Shown: positions 6,305-13,027, counted from the first letter of the stretch. The stretch: 13,712 bases of DNA from JASFUX01 sp050050115 (GCA_050050115.1 JASFUX010000072.1:1-13712); one strand, 5' to 3'. The notes: generated by a model not told the origin, from the letters alone. Made by a program: numbers and translations.

Positions 6305-6386
6305 GCGGGCGCCCGTCAAAACAGCAAGATTTGCAGCTTCAACCTGGGCCATGCTCACGGCGCGCCAATGAGGAGGAGCGCTCGAC

Positions 6387-7241
6387 ATGCCCGCTGACGG
6401 AGATTTTTCGAGCTACGAAGCCCGGCTGCTGCGAGTGCTCGACTACGTCTACGACCACCTCGACGGCGACCTGAGCCTTGATGCGCTCGCCGAGGTCGCC
6501 TGCATGTCACGGTTTCACTGGCACCGCGTGTTCAGGGCCATGACTGGCGAGACCCTGGCCGAGGCGGTGCGCCGGCTGCGGCTGATCAAGGCCGCCAACG
6601 CCTTGGTTCTTGAGGACGCGTCGTTGGCCGAGATCGCCGCGCGCCATGGCTACCCGAACCTGTCGAGCTTCACGCGCGCCTTTCGCGCCGCACACGGCGC
6701 AAGCCCGGCCGCGTTTCGCGCGCGCGGCGAAGAGATCGCCAACGCCCTGCGCCGCAACGAAGGAGCCCCCGCCATGCATCCCGTCGTGATCCGAGAGCTG
6801 CCCGCCGCCCGCGCCGCCGGCGTTCTTCATCAAGGCCCCTACGCGCAGCTCGGCGGGGCGTTCCAGCGCCTCGGCGGCGTGCTCGCCGCGCGCTCTTTGT
6901 TTCCGCACGTCCAAGGCATGTTCGCCATCTATCACGACGCGCCGGGCAGCAAGCCGGACGCCGAGCTGCGCGCTCACGCCGGCGTCTTCATCGACGAGGA
7001 CTTTCCGAGCGACGTCGAGGGCTTCGAGTATTTCGACGTCGCAGGCGGCAAGCACGCCGTTATGGAGCACAAAGGTCCGTATGCGACGCTCGCGTCGGCA
7101 TACGAGTGGTTCTACGGCAAGTGGCTGCCCCAGTCGGGCGAGGAGCCGCGCGACGCGCCGCCGGTCGAAGTCTACGTCAACGATCCGCGGATCACCCCGC
7201 CAGAAGAGCTCCGCACCGACGTGCGCCTGCCGCTCGTGTGA
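6387..7241 (+). CDS. AraC/Rob-type transcription regulator with GyrI-like ligand-binding domain
   Basis: A strong ribosome binding site, AGGAGGAG (6371-6378), lies 8 bases before ATG 6387. Residues 10-115 are an AraC-type DNA-binding domain. The first helix-turn-helix is around 29-50 (LSLDALAEVACMSRFHWHRVF), the second around 79-100 (SLAEIAARHGYPNLSSFTRAF), followed by the typical HGASPAAFR end. Residues 130-284 are a GyrI-like (SbmC/BmrR effector) domain: VVIRELPAARAAGVLHQGPY, then GGKHAVMEHKGPYATLASAYEWFYGKWLP, closing with DPRITPPEELRTDVRLPL. The order of domains is that of E. coli Rob and related regulators. GyrI-like domains bind hydrophobic cationic or other small molecules, so the protein probably senses such a compound and switches on an efflux or detoxification gene. 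No such target is adjacent: the upstream genes serve the cell wall and the downstream gene is convergent. Confidence 0.92.
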   Translation: MPADGDFSSYEARLLRVLDYVYDHLDGDLSLDALAEVACMSRFHWHRVFRAMTGETLAEAVRRLRLIKAANALVLEDASLAEIAARHGYPNLSSFTRAFRAAHGASPAAFRARGEEIANALRRNEGAPAMHPVVIRELPAARAAGVLHQGPYAQLGGAFQRLGGVLAARSLFPHVQGMFAIYHDAPGSKPDAELRAHAGVFIDEDFPSDVEGFEYFDVAGGKHAVMEHKGPYATLASAYEWFYGKWLPQSGEEPRDAPPVEVYVNDPRITPPEELRTDVRLPLV

Positions 7242-7412
7242 GGCGAGAGCCTTCGGAGCATCTCGACCGGCGCGAGCGCCCGGATGAGCAGCGCGAGCAT
7301 CACCGCGAGCGGGATAAGCAAGAGCATCTCGGCGCGGACAAACCGAACTTATCCGACCTACGGCGATCGGCCGTACACTGTGCGCATGATCGATGAGTTC
7401 GGCGCGCTGCGG

Positions 7413-8618
7413 CTAGCCCAGCGCCTCGGCGGCGCGCAGCGCCAGGCGTTCGGCCACGGCGTCCTTGGACATCCGCGGCCAGGTCTCTTCGCCCTCGCGG
7501 GTGACGAGGGTTATCTCGTTCTCCGCCCCGCCCATCACGTCGCCCGAGACGTCGTTGGCGACGATCCAGTCGGCGTTCTTCGACTTGAGCTTCGCCTTGG
7601 CGTGGGTGACGACGTCGGTGGTCTCCGCGGCGAAGCCGACCACCAGTCCAGGCCGCAGGTTCCGCTTGCGCGCCAGGGTCTTCAAGATGTCGGGGTTTTC
7701 GACCAGCTCGATCTTCGGGCCGTCCTCGGCGCGCAGCTTCTTGACCTTGGTTGAGGCCGGAGCGGCGGGGCGCCAGTCGGCGACGGCGGCGACGGCGAAG
7801 AAGACGTCGACCGGCAACGCGGCCTCGCAGGCCTTGAGCATCTCCTGCGCCGTCTCCACACGGACGGTCTCGACGCCGTCGGGCGCGGGCAGGGCCGTGG
7901 GACCGGAGACCAGCGTCGTGCGCGCGCCCAGATGAGCAAGCGCTTCGGCGATCGCATAGCCCTGGCGGCCGGAGGAATGGTTCGAAAGATAACGCACCGG
8001 ATCGAACGGCTCGCGGGTCGGACCGGCGGTGACCAGAGCGGCGCGGCCGTCGAGCGGACGGCTTTTCGCCAACGGGCCTTCGGCGAGCAGCGCCTGGACA
8101 GCGTCGGCGATCTCATTGGGCTCGGCCATGCGGCCGAAGCCAAATTCGCCGCAAGCCATGTCGCCCTCGTTCGGGCCGACGAAGCGGACGCCGTCGCGTT
8201 CGAGTGTTCGCATGTTGCGGCGGGTCGCGGCGTGCTCCCACATCCGCACGTTCATCGCCGGCGCCATCAGCACCGGCTTGTCGGTGGCGAGCAGCGCGGT
8301 CGAAGCGAGGTCGTCGGCGTGGCCGTTCGCGGCCTTGGCCATGAGGTCAGCCGTCGCCGGGGCGACCACGACGAGATCAGCCGAGCGCGACAGCTCGATA
8401 TGGCCCATCTCGGTTTCGTCGGTCAGGGAGAACAGGTCGTCGTAGACCTTCTCGCCAGAGAGGGCCGCCAGCGACAGCGGCGTGACGAACTGGGCCCCCG
8501 CCCGGGTCAGGATCGCGCGCGCGCCGATCCCCCGCCGCGACAGCTCGCGGATGAGTTCGAGCGACTTGTAGGCGGCGATGCCGCCGCCGACGATCAATAG
8601 GACGCGCTTGGCCGCCAA
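7413..8618 (-). CDS. coaBC: Bifunctional phosphopantothenoylcysteine decarboxylase / phosphopantothenate-cysteine ligase
   Basis: CoaBC carries out two coenzyme A steps in the cytoplasm: CTP-dependent joining of cysteine to 4'-phosphopantothenate (CoaB), then FMN-dependent decarboxylation (CoaC). The N-terminal CoaC part shows VGGGIAAYKSLELIREL, the His in MGHIELSR, PAMN and GDMACGEFGFGRM with the catalytic Cys. The C-terminal CoaB part starts near 190 with ALVTAGPTREPFDPVRYLSN and includes NHSSG, AAVADWRP and DWIVAND. The start is uncertain: no ATG is in frame. TTG 8618 is chosen because GGAG lies 6 bases upstream and the active-site residues then fall at H73, N123 and C156, close to E. coli H75, N125 and C158. 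TTG 8642 would add eight residues and has AGGA five bases upstream. In many alphaproteobacteria coaBC directly follows ubiB; here hxlR lies between them. Confidence 0.95.
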   Translation of the reverse strand: MAAKRVLLIVGGGIAAYKSLELIRELSRRGIGARAILTRAGAQFVTPLSLAALSGEKVYDDLFSLTDETEMGHIELSRSADLVVVAPATADLMAKAANGHADDLASTALLATDKPVLMAPAMNVRMWEHAATRRNMRTLERDGVRFVGPNEGDMACGEFGFGRMAEPNEIADAVQALLAEGPLAKSRPLDGRAALVTAGPTREPFDPVRYLSNHSSGRQGYAIAEALAHLGARTTLVSGPTALPAPDGVETVRVETAQEMLKACEAALPVDVFFAVAAVADWRPAAPASTKVKKLRAEDGPKIELVENPDILKTLARKRNLRPGLVVGFAAETTDVVTHAKAKLKSKNADWIVANDVSGDVMGGAENEITLVTREGEETWPRMSKDAVAERLALRAAEALG

Positions 8619-8632
8619 AGAACGCTCCAGCG

Positions 8633-8642
8633 TTGCATGCAA
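8633..8642. repeat. Perfect palindrome TTGCATGCAA at the coaBC start region
   Basis: A 10-base perfect palindrome ends 15 bases upstream of the preferred coaBC start and contains the alternative TTG start. It could be an operator or a chance occurrence. Confidence 0.3.
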
Positions 8643-9170
8643 TAGGTCCTACATAGCCCCGACAGTGTTAAAATTCGACCGCAAGATCAGCACGTTCGCG
8701 CGAGGCCGCGTCGCGGGGGCGACGCCGGGCGCTGGCGGCGGCGATAAAACTATTTATGTAAGAGAGATGGCGACTGTGACTTTCACGCATCAGAAGCGCG
8801 GAGCGCGACGCAAACCGGGTTTACAACCAGAGAGATCAGCGGCCGCTCCGCGGCGATCCTTGGCCGGGTCGCACGCTCCGGGCCGCTCCGCCCAGTCGCG
8901 AATGCCTGTCATTATTGACGATCTGAGACAGCGGGGACGGTTGCGGTCGCCGGCGCCAGCCGGTCGAAGGCTTCTCGATCAGAGGGTTACGCAAGCCGTC
9001 CGTATAGCGACTTTCGCGTACGAGGCAGCGGATGCGGTAATGAAACATTACGCAACCGCAATGACCGGCGCGCGCCGCGGCCCTCGGCGCTGCGGTGAAC
9101 TTGTGGTATTTCTCGGCGCATTCTGGGGAATCGAAAGACGGCAGTGCGGCGAGGGGCGGCGCCAAAAAAC
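8643..9170. other. Gene-poor stretch between coaBC and hxlR
   Basis: About 530 bases lie between the divergent coaBC and hxlR starts. Plus- and minus-strand frames cross it (for example one from ATG 8767 reading into hxlR), but their translations are arginine/proline-rich and match nothing I know. Notable structures are an AT-rich patch at 8745-8770 (TAAAACTATTTATGTAAG), an 11-base direct repeat GGCCGCTCCGC at 8841 and 8881 exactly 40 bases apart, the 8-base repeat TTACGCAA at 8987 and 9048, and the palindrome at 9037-9051. It must hold both promoters; I could not pick them with confidence. Confidence 0.5.
9037..9051. promoter_or_regulatory. Operator-like palindrome upstream of hxlR
   Basis: GTAATG-AAA-CATTAC is a perfect inverted repeat with 6-base arms and a 3-base centre, about 120 bases before the hxlR start. 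Dimeric winged-helix regulators of the HxlR family bind short AT-containing palindromes, so this is a candidate autoregulatory site. The call is inference from position and symmetry. Confidence 0.4.
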
Positions 9171-9614
9171 GTGACCAACACCTCCACAATCGAAGGCGCC
9201 GACGACAACGGCGCTGAAGCCAGCGACGTCAGAAATGACAACGCTGGACGGGATCGACGCTCATCGTGTCCGATCTCGAGCACGCTCGACATCATGGGCG
9301 ACAAGTGGTCGCTCCTCATCGTGCGCGACATCATCCTGGGCAAGTCGCGGTTCAACGAGTTCCTCGCCTCGCCCGAGAAGGTGACCACCAACATCCTCGC
9401 CGAGCGCCTAAAGCGCCTCGAGCGCCACGGCGTGATCAGCCGCACGCCTTATCAGCAAAACCCCGTGCGCTATGCCTATCAGCTCACGGACAAAGGCCGT
9501 GCGCTCGCGCCGATCCTGCGCGCGGTGATCGGCTGGGCGAACGCCTGGGAGCCCGAGACCTTCGAGCCGCCCGAACAATGGTTGGCCAAGCTCGACGCGG
9601 CGGAAGGCAAATAG
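9171..9614 (+). CDS. HxlR-family winged-helix transcription regulator
   Basis: The core (33-130) is a canonical HxlR domain: CPISSTLDIMGDKWSLLIVRDI, GKSRFNEF, TTNILAERLKRLERHGVISR (helix-turn-helix), then the wing with PVRYAYQLTDKGRALAPILRAVIGWA. These proteins bind DNA as dimers, often respond to aldehydes, quinones or other reactive electrophiles, and usually control an adjacent gene. Cys33 is in the place of the conserved N-terminal Cys that acts as redox sensor in several members. The N-terminus is about 25 residues longer than usual and polar, so the start is uncertain: GTG 9171 is given, GTG 9144 is possible, and neither has a good ribosome binding site. The gene sits between coaBC and ubiB on the opposite strand, and its stop lies in an inverted repeat shared with ubiB. 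A perfect palindrome at 9037-9051 may be its operator. Its target is not obvious. Confidence 0.9.
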   Translation: MTNTSTIEGADDNGAEASDVRNDNAGRDRRSSCPISSTLDIMGDKWSLLIVRDIILGKSRFNEFLASPEKVTTNILAERLKRLERHGVISRTPYQQNPVRYAYQLTDKGRALAPILRAVIGWANAWEPETFEPPEQWLAKLDAAEGK

Positions 9615-9718
9615 CTGAGAGTTGGGTTTCGGGTGTTGGGGATTGAGGTTTAGGGATTGATGGTTCGGACGAGCGGTCTGACGACCATCCCCAAAACCCA
9701 ATATCTCTGACCCAGCTA
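9612..9718. terminator. Imperfect inverted repeat between convergent hxlR and ubiB
   Basis: Four stem blocks pair in order: TAGCTG (9612-9617) with CAGCTA (9713-9718), AGAG (9618-9621) with CTCT (9705-9708), TTGGGTTT (9622-9629) with AAACCCAA (9694-9701), and TGGGGAT (9637-9643) with ATCCCCA (9687-9693). That is 25 paired bases with small internal loops. The outer ends contain the hxlR and ubiB stop codons. It probably ends transcription or protects 3' ends from both sides, but it lacks a T tract. A direct repeat GGGATTGA (9639 and 9653) lies inside. Confidence 0.5.
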
Positions 9719-11293
9719 CAGTCCGAGCGCCGCCGCCACCGCTGCGCCCGCCAGCGCCGCTCCTGAAATCGCAATCACCCAGATCGCCAGGCCGCGCCCG
9801 CGGGTCTCGCGCGCGTTCGCCTTAGCGAGGCGGGAGAGTGTGTCGTCGTCGAGCCGCACCCCGCCTGCGGCTACGGCGCTCGCGGCGGTGTTGAACTCCT
9901 CAAGGGCGGTCGGCAGGCGTTTGACCGCGTCGCGCAAGCGCCTCAAGTCGTCGACCGCGTCCCGCGCGACGCCTTCGGGCCCCAGCTCGCGGCGAATCCA
10001 GCGCTCGACCACCGGCCGCGCCGCTGCCCAGATGTCATGCTGCGGATCAAGCCGGCGGGCGACGCCTTCGACCTGCACCATGGTCTTCTGCAACAGCACC
10101 AGCGCAGGCCTGAGGTGCATGTCAAAGAGATCGGTGATGTCGAAGAGTTGCAGCAGGAGCCGGCCCATCGAAACTTGATCGGCGGACTTGCCGAACACCG
10201 GCTCGCCGACGGCGCGCAGAGCGCTGGCGAAGTCCTCGACCCGGTGACTCTCGGGCACGTAGCCGGCTTCGAAGTGCACCTTGGCGACGCGCTCGTAATC
10301 GCGCTCGATGAAGCCGTAGAGGATCTCGGCGAGATAGCGCCGCTCCGCCGGTCCGATCCGGCCGACGATGCCGAAGTCGACCGCGGCGAGCTCGCCGTCT
10401 TTGGTCGCGAACAGATTGCCTTCATGCATGTCGGCGTGAAACGAGCCGTGGTCGAGCGCGCACGCGAGGAAGGCGCGCACCACAGTGGTCGCCAACGCCT
10501 CACGGTCGATCCCGAGCGCGTCGAGCGCGGCCGGATCGGTCAGGGGCGCGCCGTCGACCCATTCGGTGGTCAGCACCCGCCGGCCCGAGCGCGACCAGTC
10601 GACGGCCGGCGCGACGAAGTTCTCGATGTCCATCGCCTGATCGCCCAGCTCGGACGCGGCGGCGGCTTCGAGCCGGAGGTCGGTCTCGGCCTTGAGCGAT
10701 CGCGCCAGCGTCTCGACGAAGGCCTTGGGCTCGAGCCGGCGCGCGCCCGGCGCGAGCGCTTCGGTGATCGCCGCGCCGAGACGGAAGGCCCGCACGTCGC
10801 GTTCGAGCCGACGCTCGATGTTCGGCCTCAAGACCTTGACCGCGACCAGTTTGCCGTCGGTCGTCTGCGCCTTGTGCACCTGGGCGACCGAGGCGGCGGC
10901 GACCGGCGGGCCGAAAGCCGAAAAGAGACTGCCCGGGTTGTGTCCGAACTCCGCCTCGATCGCGCGCTCGGCCTCGAGGGTCGGGAAGGCCGCCATCGAG
11001 TCCTTTAGCGAGGCGAGCCCCTCGGTGAACTCAGGCCCGAAGATGTCTCCGCGGGTGGCGAGGAACTGGCCGAGCTTCACATAGGCCGGCCCCAGCTTCT
11101 CAAGCGCCCGGGCGAAGCGCGCGCCCGGGTTCGCGCCGTCGTCACGTCGGGCGAGCAGACGCGCCAGCCGGCCCAGCAAACGCGCCGTCGCCGGCAGCTT
11201 GTCCTGGTACTCCTTGGGCAGCAGCGCGTCGTGGCGCGCCAGCACGAAGGCGGCGCGCGCGAGCCGGCCGAGGGAGGCGATAGTTGCGAACAT
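9716..11293 (-). CDS. ubiB: UbiB, ABC1/ADCK atypical kinase-like protein of ubiquinone synthesis
   Basis: UbiB is a membrane-anchored protein-kinase-like ATPase needed for coenzyme Q synthesis; it probably helps expose lipid intermediates to the Ubi enzymes. The 525-residue length is typical. Family hallmarks are visible: the KxGQ motif in YVKLGQFLATRGD (K73-Q76), the alanine-rich nucleotide loop in PPVAAASVAQVH (129-140), the ATP lysine in VAVKVLRP (K153), ETDLRLEA with E203, HADMHEGN (286-293) in place of the kinase catalytic loop, and DFG (306-308). The C-terminus ends in a hydrophobic helix (about 500-524) that anchors it to the inner membrane. The ATG at 11293 has a weak AAGGA further upstream. 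The NUDIX gene lies 55 bases upstream on the same strand. In related genomes ubiE usually precedes and coaBC follows; here ubiE is absent and coaBC is separated by hxlR. Confidence 0.95.
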   Translation of the reverse strand: MFATIASLGRLARAAFVLARHDALLPKEYQDKLPATARLLGRLARLLARRDDGANPGARFARALEKLGPAYVKLGQFLATRGDIFGPEFTEGLASLKDSMAAFPTLEAERAIEAEFGHNPGSLFSAFGPPVAAASVAQVHKAQTTDGKLVAVKVLRPNIERRLERDVRAFRLGAAITEALAPGARRLEPKAFVETLARSLKAETDLRLEAAAASELGDQAMDIENFVAPAVDWSRSGRRVLTTEWVDGAPLTDPAALDALGIDREALATTVVRAFLACALDHGSFHADMHEGNLFATKDGELAAVDFGIVGRIGPAERRYLAEILYGFIERDYERVAKVHFEAGYVPESHRVEDFASALRAVGEPVFGKSADQVSMGRLLLQLFDITDLFDMHLRPALVLLQKTMVQVEGVARRLDPQHDIWAAARPVVERWIRRELGPEGVARDAVDDLRRLRDAVKRLPTALEEFNTAASAVAAGGVRLDDDTLSRLAKANARETRGRGLAIWVIAISGAALAGAAVAAALGL

Positions 11294-11348
11294 GGGCTGG
11301 TTTTAGTCCTTCACGGACGAATTCGCGAGGCGCTATGGCGCCGCGGGG

Positions 11349-11810
11349 TCAGAGATCGAGAAGCGCCGCCAGCTCGGAAATCAACGCACCCTGGCCGGCT
11401 TGCAGGACATGGGCGCGCGCAAGGGGAAGCCAGAAGAATTCGAAGCGCGTCGGTTCGCCTCGACCATCGTGACGCTCCCAGCTGATCCAGCGCTCCGGCC
11501 ATCGCACTTTCGGCCGAGCCTGAAAGAAGCGACGGTGGTGAATCTCCGGCCCGTAGGGCGAAACGTCGTAGTCGGCCGACCCGATCAAGCGAACGATCTC
11601 AAAGTCTTCTCGGCCCGTTTCTTCTGCGAGCTCTCGTCCCGCGGCGGTCTCGGCCGGCTCGCCGGGACGGACGGTTCCCCCCGGCACTTGAATTCCGACT
11701 TCTTCCGCCGGGAAGTCCGGATGGCTGAACACCAGAAGCTCGTGATCTTGAATGCAGTAGATCAGCGCTTTCTCGACAGTCGCCTTGCGGAGGGTCGGGC
11801 GCGAAGTCAT
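11349..11810 (-). CDS. NUDIX hydrolase
   Basis: The 153-residue protein carries a complete NUDIX box: G45-x5-E51-x7-R59-E60-L-x-E63-E64-x-G66 (GGTVRPGEPAETAAGRELAEETG). The box binds divalent metal and hydrolyses nucleoside diphosphates linked to another moiety. Upstream, EKALIYCIQDHELLVFSH is the first strand pair; downstream, RRFFQARPKVRWPERW and FEFFWLPLARAHVLQAGQGALI complete the fold. The substrate cannot be told from the box; candidates are damaged nucleotides, NDP-sugars or cofactors. Transcription is divergent from yidD; a promoter ends six bases before its ATG, so the mRNA is probably leaderless. The stop is 55 bases before the ubiB start on the same strand, so the two could form an operon. 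No signal peptide; cytoplasmic. Confidence 0.9.
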   Translation of the reverse strand: MTSRPTLRKATVEKALIYCIQDHELLVFSHPDFPAEEVGIQVPGGTVRPGEPAETAAGRELAEETGREDFEIVRLIGSADYDVSPYGPEIHHRRFFQARPKVRWPERWISWERHDGRGEPTRFEFFWLPLARAHVLQAGQGALISELAALLDL

Positions 11811-11816
11811 CGACTG

Positions 11817-11844
11817 TGCATAGCGCGGCTTGCGGCGAGCGCAA
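11817..11844 (-). promoter_or_regulatory. Leaderless-type promoter of the NUDIX gene
   Basis: Read on the minus strand, TTGCGC (11844-11839), a 16-base spacer and TATGCA (11822-11817) are followed by six bases and then the ATG at 11810. No ribosome binding site is visible. The geometry matches the promoter before the 4415 gene. Confidence 0.45.
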
Positions 11845-11846
11845 GA

Positions 11847-11877
11847 TTGTCCACCTGTCCTGGCGCTGCGCTATCAT
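11847..11877 (+). promoter_or_regulatory. Candidate promoter of yidD
   Basis: TTGTCC (11847-11852) and TATCAT (11872-11877, 5 of 6 consensus) have a 19-base spacer, longer than ideal. The predicted start is about 20 bases before GTG 11904. Its -35 lies only two bases from the -35 of the divergent NUDIX promoter, so the two may compete for RNA polymerase. Confidence 0.45.
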
Positions 11878-11903
11878 CGCTGAACGCAAACTCAGGTGTT
11901 CAA

Positions 11904-12254
11904 GTGGCCATAGACGTCTTCCGCCATCCCTTCGCCCGCATCCTGATCGGTTTGATCACCGTCTACCGCTACACGTTGTCGCCGGCGTTCTCGGCCCTGG
12001 GGGTCCGCTGTCGGCATGCGCCGAGCTGTTCTGAGTACGCGATTGAAGCGGTGCGCCGCCACGGCGCCTGGGCGGGGGCGTGGATGGCGGCGGCGCGGCT
12101 GCAGCGCTGTCATCCCTGGGGCACGCACGGGCACGACCCCGCGCCCGAGACTTTGCCGGAGGCCGCGCGCTGGTGGACGCCGTGGCGCTACGGCGACTGG
12201 CGGGGGCCCGCAAAACCCTCGGTTGACTCCACCGACAAAGCGGAACAAATATAG
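11904..12254 (+). CDS. yidD: Membrane protein insertion efficiency factor YidD
   Basis: YidD is a small inner-membrane-associated protein that assists YidC in inserting and folding membrane proteins. The 116-residue product shows the family core: an amphipathic N-terminal helix, FARILIGLITVYRYTLSP (10-27), then VRCRHAPSCSEYAIEAVRRHGAWAGAWMAAARLQRCHPW with the conserved cysteines (C36, C42, C69), and the G-HDP end (76-79). The C-terminal tail (about 85-116) is longer than in the E. coli protein and polar. GTG 11904 is the only reasonable start after the promoter, with a weak AGG 7 bases ahead; a longer open frame upstream is antisense to the NUDIX gene. yidD usually sits between rnpA and yidC, but in several alphaproteobacteria it lies near thrS, as here. 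Confidence 0.92.
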   Translation: MAIDVFRHPFARILIGLITVYRYTLSPAFSALGVRCRHAPSCSEYAIEAVRRHGAWAGAWMAAARLQRCHPWGTHGHDPAPETLPEAARWWTPWRYGDWRGPAKPSVDSTDKAEQI

Positions 12255-12292
12255 AACATCGGCGGCGCAGCTTTTGAGGAGAGGGCGCGGGC

Positions 12293-12694
12293 ATGCTCGA
12301 CCACATCGGCATCAAGGTTTCGGATTATCCGCGGGCGAAGGCCTTCTACGACAAGGCGCTCGCGCCCCTGGGCTTCGTTACAATCATGGAGTTCGAGCAC
12401 GAAGGCGTTCAGTACGCCGGGCTCGGCAAGGCGCCTGGAACCGGCGAGCCGGCGGCGGGCCAGCCGACGTTCTGGTTCAACGGCGCCGACCAGACCTCCG
12501 CGCCGCTTCATGTCGCCTTTCCGGCCAAGACCCGAGCCGACGTCGACGCCTTCTACGAGGCGGCGATGGCGGCGGGCGGGACGGACAACGGCCCGCCGGG
12601 GCTGCGCCCGCACTACCACGAGCACTATTACGGCGCCTTCGTCCTCGACCCGGACGGGCACAACATCGAGGCGGTCTGCCATACGCCTGAATAG
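12293..12694 (+). CDS. VOC (glyoxalase/bleomycin-resistance fold) protein
   Basis: A ribosome binding site, GAGGAGAGGG (12276-12285), lies 7 bases before ATG 12293. The 133 residues form one VOC unit with two beta-alpha-beta-beta-beta repeats. MLDHIGIKVSDYPRAKAFYDKALAPLGF (1-28) is the first, with metal-ligand candidate H4; LHVAFPAKTRADVDAFYEAAMAAGG (72-96), with H73, and YYGAFVLDPDGHNIEAVCH (112-130), with E126, form the second. The pattern H, H, E fits metal-dependent VOC enzymes such as small glyoxalase-like or ring-cleaving lyases. The exact reaction cannot be assigned; proteins with this HYHEHYYGAFVLDPDGHNIE ending are common in alphaproteobacteria and mostly uncharacterised. It follows yidD by 38 bases and precedes the YciI-like gene by 48, so the three may share a transcript. 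Confidence 0.9.
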   Translation: MLDHIGIKVSDYPRAKAFYDKALAPLGFVTIMEFEHEGVQYAGLGKAPGTGEPAAGQPTFWFNGADQTSAPLHVAFPAKTRADVDAFYEAAMAAGGTDNGPPGLRPHYHEHYYGAFVLDPDGHNIEAVCHTPE

Positions 12695-12742
12695 CCGCGG
12701 TCTTTTGAGGTCCTTGAACTTCGGGTGAGTGGGAGTGATTGC

Positions 12743-13027
12743 ATGTTCGTCGTGCTTTTGAAGTTTGCCGATAAGAGCCGCGCCAGCGCGCTGATGGCCG
12801 GTCACAACGATTGGATCAAACGCGGCTTCGACGATGGCGTCTTCCTGGCGGTGGGCGGCTTGAAGCCTGATCTCGGCGGCGCGGTCGTTGCGCATGGCGT
12901 CGATCGCGAGGCGCTTGAGGCCAGGGTGAATGAAGACCCGTTCGTCGCCGAGGGCGTCGTCACGGCCGAGATCCTGGAGATCGCGCCGGCGAAGACCGAC
13001 GAGCGGCTGGCGTTTCTGCTCGGCTAA
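12743..13027 (+). CDS. YciI-like protein
   Basis: The 94-residue product MFVVLLKFADKSRASALMAG and onward is a single YciI domain: a ferredoxin-like fold with GHNDWIKRGFDDGVFLAVGGLKPDLGG (20-46), containing the conserved His21, and VNEDPFVAEGVVTAEILEI (62-80), containing the conserved DPF. Family members are small dimeric proteins, some with a His-Asp pair thought to act as a hydrolase or dehydrochlorinase; most have no known role. ATG 12743 is chosen over GTG 12725 because the family starts there and GTGGGAG (12729-12735) is well placed as ribosome binding site. It lies between the VOC gene and thrS. It is cytoplasmic, with no signal peptide. Confidence 0.88.
   Translation: MFVVLLKFADKSRASALMAGHNDWIKRGFDDGVFLAVGGLKPDLGGAVVAHGVDREALEARVNEDPFVAEGVVTAEILEIAPAKTDERLAFLLG

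Noticed and set aside
6304..6313. Palindrome after the DUF2948 gene as terminator
   Set aside because: The GC palindrome has no loop and is followed by CAAAAC rather than a T tract.
8767..9174. Plus-strand frame of 135 codons before hxlR
   Set aside because: Low-complexity Arg/Pro/Ala composition, no family resemblance, and it overlaps the likely hxlR promoter region; kept only as part of the gene-poor stretch.
8836..9189. Minus-strand frame divergent from hxlR, possible target gene
   Set aside because: It overlaps the hxlR start, has no RBS and no recognisable domain.
10037..11008. Long plus-strand frame opposite ubiB
   Set aside because: Antisense shadow; ubiB motifs are complete on the other strand.
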